This document shows, piece after piece, positions 6,644 through 10,234 of a stretch of 10,234 nt of DNA. Location of the stretch: the NCBI GenBank assembly GCA_029863035.1, contig JAOTWH010000073.1, forward strand, positions 1 to 10,234, given 5' to 3'. This DNA is from Acidimicrobiia bacterium (GTDB lineage Bacteria > Actinomycetota > Acidimicrobiia > UBA5794 > JAOTWH01). Under the pieces are notes generated by a model. The model saw nothing but the letters and a program-made list of their open reading frames with translations. It had not been told where the DNA came from and ran no database searches. The position numbers and the translations under genes were made by a program. Numbering within the stretch: position 1 is the first letter of the stretch; each line of letters starts with the position of its first letter.

Positions 6644-6651
6644 TGTAATAT
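6644..6651 (+). promoter_or_regulatory. Possible -10 element for rny
   Basis: TGTAATAT contains TGTAAT (5/6 to TATAAT) and TAATAT, in an AT-rich patch rare for this window. No convincing -35 is seen at 16-19 bases. A start near 6658 would place the first arm of the leader stem at the 5' end of the transcript. Confidence 0.4.
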
Positions 6652-6655
6652 CTGT

Positions 6656-6823
6656 GGCACACACACGTTGAAACTGAAACTGAAATTGAAGCATTACACA
6701 TCGATCCCACAGCGCCAGGAGGTGACGTCGTAACGGCCTATTAGCCGTCCCGCCGTCGTACGTGTGTGTGTCGAGCCTTATGGGCTCGGCACGCTTGCGT
6801 TTCGGGATCGAGAAGGGCTGCAT
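6656..6823 (+). ncRNA. Candidate structured 5' leader of rny
   Basis: Not recognised as any known riboswitch class. CACACACACGT (6658-6668) and ACGTGTGTGTG (6760-6770) are perfectly complementary over 11 bases and can be lengthened by a G-U and a G-C pair (6657/6771, 6656/6772), closing a 91-base loop. Inside the loop: four TGAAAC-like hexamers (6669-6692), AGGAGGTGA (6717-6725) with no start codon at usable distance, and hairpin ACGGC-CTATTA-GCCGT (6733-6748). Directly after the closing stem comes hairpin CGAGCC-TTATG-GGCTCG (6772-6788). The last part holds AGAAGGG (6811-6817), the ribosome site of rny. The structure is seen in sequence only and regulation is inferred. Confidence 0.4.
6669..6692 (+). 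repeat. Tandem hexamer tract TGAAAC/TGAAAC/TGAAAT/TGAAGC
   Basis: Four head-to-tail copies of a 6-base unit, adenine-rich and unlike the GC-rich surroundings, lying immediately after the left arm of the rny leader stem. Probably a single-stranded purine spacer in RNA, or a protein or RNase contact site; function unknown. Confidence 0.6.
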
Positions 6824-8353
6824 ATGGAAGCGCTTATTGCGGTAGCGGCACTGCTTGGTGGGCTGGTTGTGGGCGTTCCGGTAGGTACGGCGTGGTATCG
6901 ACGTCGAGTTGGCAAGGCCGGCTCCGCCGCCGACGCCATGGTTGGTGACGCACGACTCGAGGCGCAGCGACTTCTGTCGAGGGCCGAGGAGGAGTCGAGG
7001 GCCAAGGCCGAGGCATATCGGGAGCGAGAGGACGCCACTCTCGAACACCGACGCCTCGAGCAATCCGCAGCAGAAGAACGCCTCGCTCAGCGCGAAGAGA
7101 CCCTCGAGCAACGCTCGGCCAACCTGGCTACTCGCGAGCATCTCATCGTTGATCGTGAGCAAGAGCTGAGCACATTGCGCTCGGAGGCCGAAGCGCAGCG
7201 CGAGGAGGCCCGCAACAGCCTGGAACAGGTGGCTGGCTTCGACTCGGAGGCGGCCAAAGCTGAGCTCCTTCGCAATGTGGAAGACGAGGCCAGGCGCGAG
7301 GCAATGCTGCTGGTGCGCGACCTAGAGGTGAAGGCTCGCGAAGAGGCCGATCGTCGCGCCCGGCGCATTTTGACCTCGACCATTCAGCGTCTTTCGTCGG
7401 AGGTGGTCGCCGACATAACGGTGTCGGTGGTGGACCTGCCAACCGACGAAATGAAGGGCCGAATCATCGGACGCGATGGTCGCAATATCCGAGCCTTCGA
7501 GTCGATCACCGGCGTCAACATCGTCGTCGACGACACACCCGAGGCGGTGGCGGTGTCTTCGTTCGACCCGGTGCGACGCGAGATAGCGCGCATCGCCCTG
7601 GCCAGCCTGGTGGCCGACGGCCGCATCCATCCCGCTTCCATCGAGCAAGCACACGAAAAGGCCACTGCCGAAGTTGAGCAGAGCATTCGCGACGCCGGGG
7701 AATGGGCTGTGCTCGAAGTTGGCATCTCCCGGGTGGCTCCGGAACTGGTGACGCTGCTTGGCCAGCTCAAGTACCGCACGTCATATGGCCAGAACGTGCT
7801 CAACCACCTGGTGGAGACGGCTCAGGCCGCTGAGATGCTCGCCTCCGAGCTCGGCGTCGATCCGGCAGAGGCGAAGCGGTCGGCCTTCTTGCACGACATA
7901 GGCAAGGCCGTGAGCCATGAGGTGAGCGGCTCTCATGCCCTCTCCGGCGCCGAGATCGCCCGTCGATTCGGAGAAGATGCCGGAGTAGTCCATGGCATCG
8001 AGGCCCACCACAACGAAGTGGAGCCACGCACGCTCACCGCCGTCCTGGTTCAGGCGGCGGATGCCGTGTCGGCAGCGCGTCCCGGCGCAAGGCGGGAGGC
8101 TCTGGAGAACTACGTCAAGCGTCTCGAGCGGCTGGAGGACCTGGCTGGCGCCTTCGAAGGTGTTGAGCATGTGTTCGCGATGCAGGCCGGACGCGAGATC
8201 CGGGTGGTGGTCGACCCAGGCAAGGTGGAGGACCTGGAGGCGTCCGATCTGGCTCGTCGCATCGCTCGCCGGATCGAAAAAGATCTTCAGTACCCAGGCC
8301 AGATCGAGGTGACGGTGGTGCGCGAGCTGCGCGCCACCGACTTCGCTCGATGA
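6824..8353 (+). CDS. rny: Ribonuclease Y
   Basis: 509 residues from ATG 6824, the usual RNase Y length. This membrane-anchored endoribonuclease starts decay of many mRNAs. Residues 3-23 form one N-terminal membrane segment (ALIAVAALLGGLVVGVPVG), followed by WYRRR at the cytoplasmic face. About 40-185 is a long, highly charged Glu/Arg/Ala coiled coil. The KH RNA-binding domain has GRIIGRDGRNIR (212-223). The HD hydrolase domain has His328, FLHDIGKA with His357-Asp358, EAHHNE (His395-396) and AADA with Asp413, the metal-binding set. The frame is open upstream to GTG 6764, but ATG 6824 puts the membrane helix at the N-terminus and has AGAAGGG 6 bases upstream. It is 24 bases before miaB, probably one transcript. 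The unusual leader may control it. Confidence 0.95.
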   Translation: MEALIAVAALLGGLVVGVPVGTAWYRRRVGKAGSAADAMVGDARLEAQRLLSRAEEESRAKAEAYREREDATLEHRRLEQSAAEERLAQREETLEQRSANLATREHLIVDREQELSTLRSEAEAQREEARNSLEQVAGFDSEAAKAELLRNVEDEARREAMLLVRDLEVKAREEADRRARRILTSTIQRLSSEVVADITVSVVDLPTDEMKGRIIGRDGRNIRAFESITGVNIVVDDTPEAVAVSSFDPVRREIARIALASLVADGRIHPASIEQAHEKATAEVEQSIRDAGEWAVLEVGISRVAPELVTLLGQLKYRTSYGQNVLNHLVETAQAAEMLASELGVDPAEAKRSAFLHDIGKAVSHEVSGSHALSGAEIARRFGEDAGVVHGIEAHHNEVEPRTLTAVLVQAADAVSAARPGARREALENYVKRLERLEDLAGAFEGVEHVFAMQAGREIRVVVDPGKVEDLEASDLARRIARRIEKDLQYPGQIEVTVVRELRATDFAR

Positions 8354-8377
8354 CGGCACTCTTGTGACCACACTGCG

Positions 8378-9754
8378 ATGACGACGTTCCTTGGCTTGCC
8401 GACGGCCACCCGTCAGCCAACTCGCACCGGCCGTAGCTACTACATCCGCACCTTCGGTTGCCAGATGAACGAGCACGACTCCGAGCGCCTGGGTGGGTTG
8501 TTCCGCCAGGACGGCATGGTCGAGGCGAAGTCGGTGCAGGACGCCGACGTCATCATGCTCAACACATGCTGCATTCGGGAGAACGCCGACAACAAGCTGT
8601 ATGGGAACCTTGGCCACCTCAAGCCGATCAAGGAGGCTCGCCCCGGCGCTCAGATTCTCGTCGGTGGCTGCTTGGCCCAAAAGGACCGAGAGATCGTCCA
8701 GGAGAAGGCGCCGTGGGTAGATGTCGTCTTCGGTACTCACAATCTGCACCGGGTGATAGATCTGCTCGATCACGCCGAGGAGTGGGGACCGGTGACGGAG
8801 GTGTGGGACGAGACCCGTTCCTTGGACGACGTCCCCTCGACGCTGCCTGTGCAGCGAGAGACCGATCACTCGGCCTGGGTCACCATCACCATTGGATGCA
8901 ACAACGCATGCACTTTTTGCATCGTGCCATTGGTAAGGGGAGCCGAGATAAGTCGACGCCCTGGCGAGATCGTCAACGAGGTACGTGGCCTGGTGGCCGA
9001 CGGCGTGGTCGAGGTCACGCTGCTTGGCCAGAACGTCAACAGCTACGGGCGCGACCTGGCGCTCAATGGCCGCAAGCCCGTGTTCGCCGACCTGTTGCGA
9101 CGGGTGGGCGATGTGGAGGGGCTACGGCGCATTCGCTACACCAGTCCGCATCCCAAGGACTTCCGAATCGACGTTGCCGAAGCGATGGCAGAGACCCCCG
9201 CCGTGTGCGAGCAGCTTCATCTTCCTCTTCAATCGGGTAGCGACAAGGTGTTGGCTGCCATGCATCGCGGATACAACTCCGAGCGGTTCCTTGACAAATT
9301 GGCCATGGCGCGCCAAACCATCCCTGGCCTTGCCTCGTCAACCGACATCATCGTTGGGTTCCCCGGCGAAACGGAGCAGGACTTCGAGGACACTCTCGAC
9401 GTCGTCGCCGCGGCGCGTTTCGACAGCGCCTATACATTCCAGTTCTCGCCACGCGCCGGCACTCCAGCGGCCGAGATGGGAGACCAGATCCCGCCGGAAG
9501 TCATCTCCGAGAGGTTCGATCGTCTGGTTGAGCTGCAGCGAAGCATCTCGTTGGAACTGAACGAGGCGGTAGTCGACTCAACGGTCGAAGTGCTCATCGA
9601 GGGACCATCTCGCAAGGACCCTTCGGTGAGGAAGGGGCGCACCAGAACCAACAAGGTCATTCATCTTGAGACCAGCCTCGGGCCGGGGGAATTCATCGAT
9701 GCTCGGGTGGTGGCGGCGAGCACGCATCACCTGGCGGGTGAGGTAGCGAGCTGA
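8378..9754 (+). CDS. miaB: tRNA-2-methylthio-N6-dimethylallyladenosine synthase (MiaB)
   Basis: 458 residues, normal length. This radical-SAM methylthiotransferase adds the 2-methylthio group to N6-isopentenyladenosine-37 of tRNAs reading UNN codons. The N-terminal UPF0004 domain has TFGCQMN (Cys28), NTCCIRENAD (Cys64) and GGCLAQ (Cys98), the ligands of the auxiliary 4Fe-4S cluster. The radical-SAM CxxxCxxC is GCNNACTFC (Cys174, Cys178, Cys181), followed by RGAEISR. SPHPKDF, LPLQSGSDKVLAAMHRGY and GFPGETEQDFEDT are typical, and a TRAM RNA-binding domain occupies about 390-455. The extra Cys65 next to Cys64 replaces the more usual Ser or Ala. ATG 8378 has no visible Shine-Dalgarno, so coupling to rny translation 24 bases upstream is likely. 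miaA, which makes its substrate, follows directly. Confidence 0.96.
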   Translation: MTTFLGLPTATRQPTRTGRSYYIRTFGCQMNEHDSERLGGLFRQDGMVEAKSVQDADVIMLNTCCIRENADNKLYGNLGHLKPIKEARPGAQILVGGCLAQKDREIVQEKAPWVDVVFGTHNLHRVIDLLDHAEEWGPVTEVWDETRSLDDVPSTLPVQRETDHSAWVTITIGCNNACTFCIVPLVRGAEISRRPGEIVNEVRGLVADGVVEVTLLGQNVNSYGRDLALNGRKPVFADLLRRVGDVEGLRRIRYTSPHPKDFRIDVAEAMAETPAVCEQLHLPLQSGSDKVLAAMHRGYNSERFLDKLAMARQTIPGLASSTDIIVGFPGETEQDFEDTLDVVAAARFDSAYTFQFSPRAGTPAAEMGDQIPPEVISERFDRLVELQRSISLELNEAVVDSTVEVLIEGPSRKDPSVRKGRTRTNKVIHLETSLGPGEFIDARVVAASTHHLAGEVAS

Positions 9755-9759
9755 GCATC

Positions 9760-10234
9760 GTGTGGGCGATCGTGGGCCCCACTGCTTCGGCCAAGAGTGA
9801 GTCTGCGATGCACGTGGCGCTCGCCACCGGCGCCGAGATCGTGTCGGTGGACTCCATGCAGGTGTATCGGGGGATGGATATCGGCACGGCGAAGCCGACA
9901 CCCCAAGATCGCGAAGCTGTCCCTCATCACCTGGTCGACATTGCCGACGCCGCCGTCGAGTTCTCCGTGGCCGAGTTCCAGTCTGTCGGACGAGAGGTCC
10001 TGGCCGATCTGGCTCAACGCGATGTGCCGGCCCTCATAGTTGGTGGAAGCGGTCTGCACTTCAGGGCGCTGGTGGATCCGATGGACTTCCCAAGCACAGA
10101 TCCGGCAGTGAGGGCAGAGCTAGAGAACCTGGAGCCCGCTAAAGCAAGACAGCGGTTGGAGAGCGTCGATCCCGCTGTGGCCGAAGTGGTCGATATGGAC
10201 AACCCCCGTCGGGTGGTGCGAGCGCTAGAGGTCT
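9760..10234 (+). CDS. miaA: tRNA dimethylallyltransferase (MiaA), N-terminal part
   Basis: Partial gene running off the right edge; 158 complete codons of about 300 are visible. MiaA transfers a dimethylallyl group from DMAPP to N6 of A37 in tRNA, the step before MiaB. GTG 9760, 5 bases after the miaB stop, gives the N-terminus MWAIVGPTASAKS, matching the family's immediate start with the P-loop; no ATG is available upstream in frame before a stop. Seen: P-loop GPTASAKS (residues 6-13), SVDSMQVYRGMDIGTAKP with the conserved catalytic Asp, HHLVDI, VGGSGLHFRAL and NPRRVVRALEV. The P-loop has Ala in place of the usual last Gly before Lys, and GLH replaces the common GLY. These are small changes and all other motifs are intact, so the enzyme is probably active. 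It is co-transcribed with miaB. Confidence 0.93.
   Translation, partial: MWAIVGPTASAKSESAMHVALATGAEIVSVDSMQVYRGMDIGTAKPTPQDREAVPHHLVDIADAAVEFSVAEFQSVGREVLADLAQRDVPALIVGGSGLHFRALVDPMDFPSTDPAVRAELENLEPAKARQRLESVDPAVAEVVDMDNPRRVVRALEV

Noticed and set aside
6764..6823. An N-terminal extension of RNase Y starting at GTG 6764.
   Set aside because: It would put 20 polar residues before the membrane helix, and the extension falls within the leader stem and hairpin; ATG 6824 has a good ribosome site.
6608..7162. A minus-strand open frame covering the rny leader and containing a QFQFQFQ stretch.
   Set aside because: The repeat is only the reverse complement of the TGAAAC hexamers, and the frame runs antisense into rny with no known motif.
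7781..8869. A 362-codon open frame on the minus strand.
   Set aside because: It lies fully antisense to the conserved HD half of rny and the start of miaB; no family motif is recognisable, and long antisense frames are normal at this GC content.
1..10234. Mobile elements, CRISPR arrays, tRNA or rRNA genes.
   Set aside because: No transposase or integrase motifs, no regularly spaced repeats, and no tRNA cloverleaf or rRNA segment were seen on either strand.

Overview
The window is high-GC bacterial DNA with dense coding and mostly short intergenic gaps. recA, an RNase Y gene, miaB and miaA lie in that order, recA carries an SOS box of the CGAAC-N4-GTTCG type, and GTG/TTG starts are used. Together these point to an actinobacterium (Actinomycetota), possibly an uncultured Acidimicrobiia-like lineage. 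The class assignment is inference. Eleven protein genes are supported, the first and last cut by the window edges.

Left block (minus strand, 3671 down to 1): a transaldolase-family aldolase, a SIS-domain phosphosugar isomerase, a DPM1-like family 2 glycosyltransferase, an extended-SDR NAD-dependent sugar epimerase, and the N-terminal half of a Gfo/Idh/MocA oxidoreductase. The last two overlap by 4 bases (ATGA) and the others are 6 to 58 bases apart, so this reads as one operon for making and transferring an unusual activated sugar. The aldolase plus GmhA-like isomerase pair suggests a ketose- or heptose-phosphate origin (inference). The operon continues past the left edge.

Centre (plus strand): across a 144-base divergent gap lies rmlB (dTDP-glucose 4,6-dehydratase), which shares its stop-codon A with the start codon of a small metal-binding cupin. 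No rmlA, rmlC or rmlD is present in the window. A 289-base gap then holds two GC-rich inverted repeats, a sigma70-like promoter with an SOS box lying exactly in its 17-base spacer, and a second, start-proximal site that fits the PafBC-type (RecA-NDp) damage promoter. This is the dual recA promoter arrangement known from mycobacteria.

Right block (plus strand): recA, then no recX; a 236-base leader with an 11-base-pair long-range inverted repeat, a tandem hexamer tract and an orphan strong Shine-Dalgarno sequence; then rny (RNase Y), miaB and the start of miaA. miaB and miaA act in sequence on A37 of tRNAs (isopentenylation, then methylthiolation). The most interesting non-coding signals are the recA control region and the rny leader.
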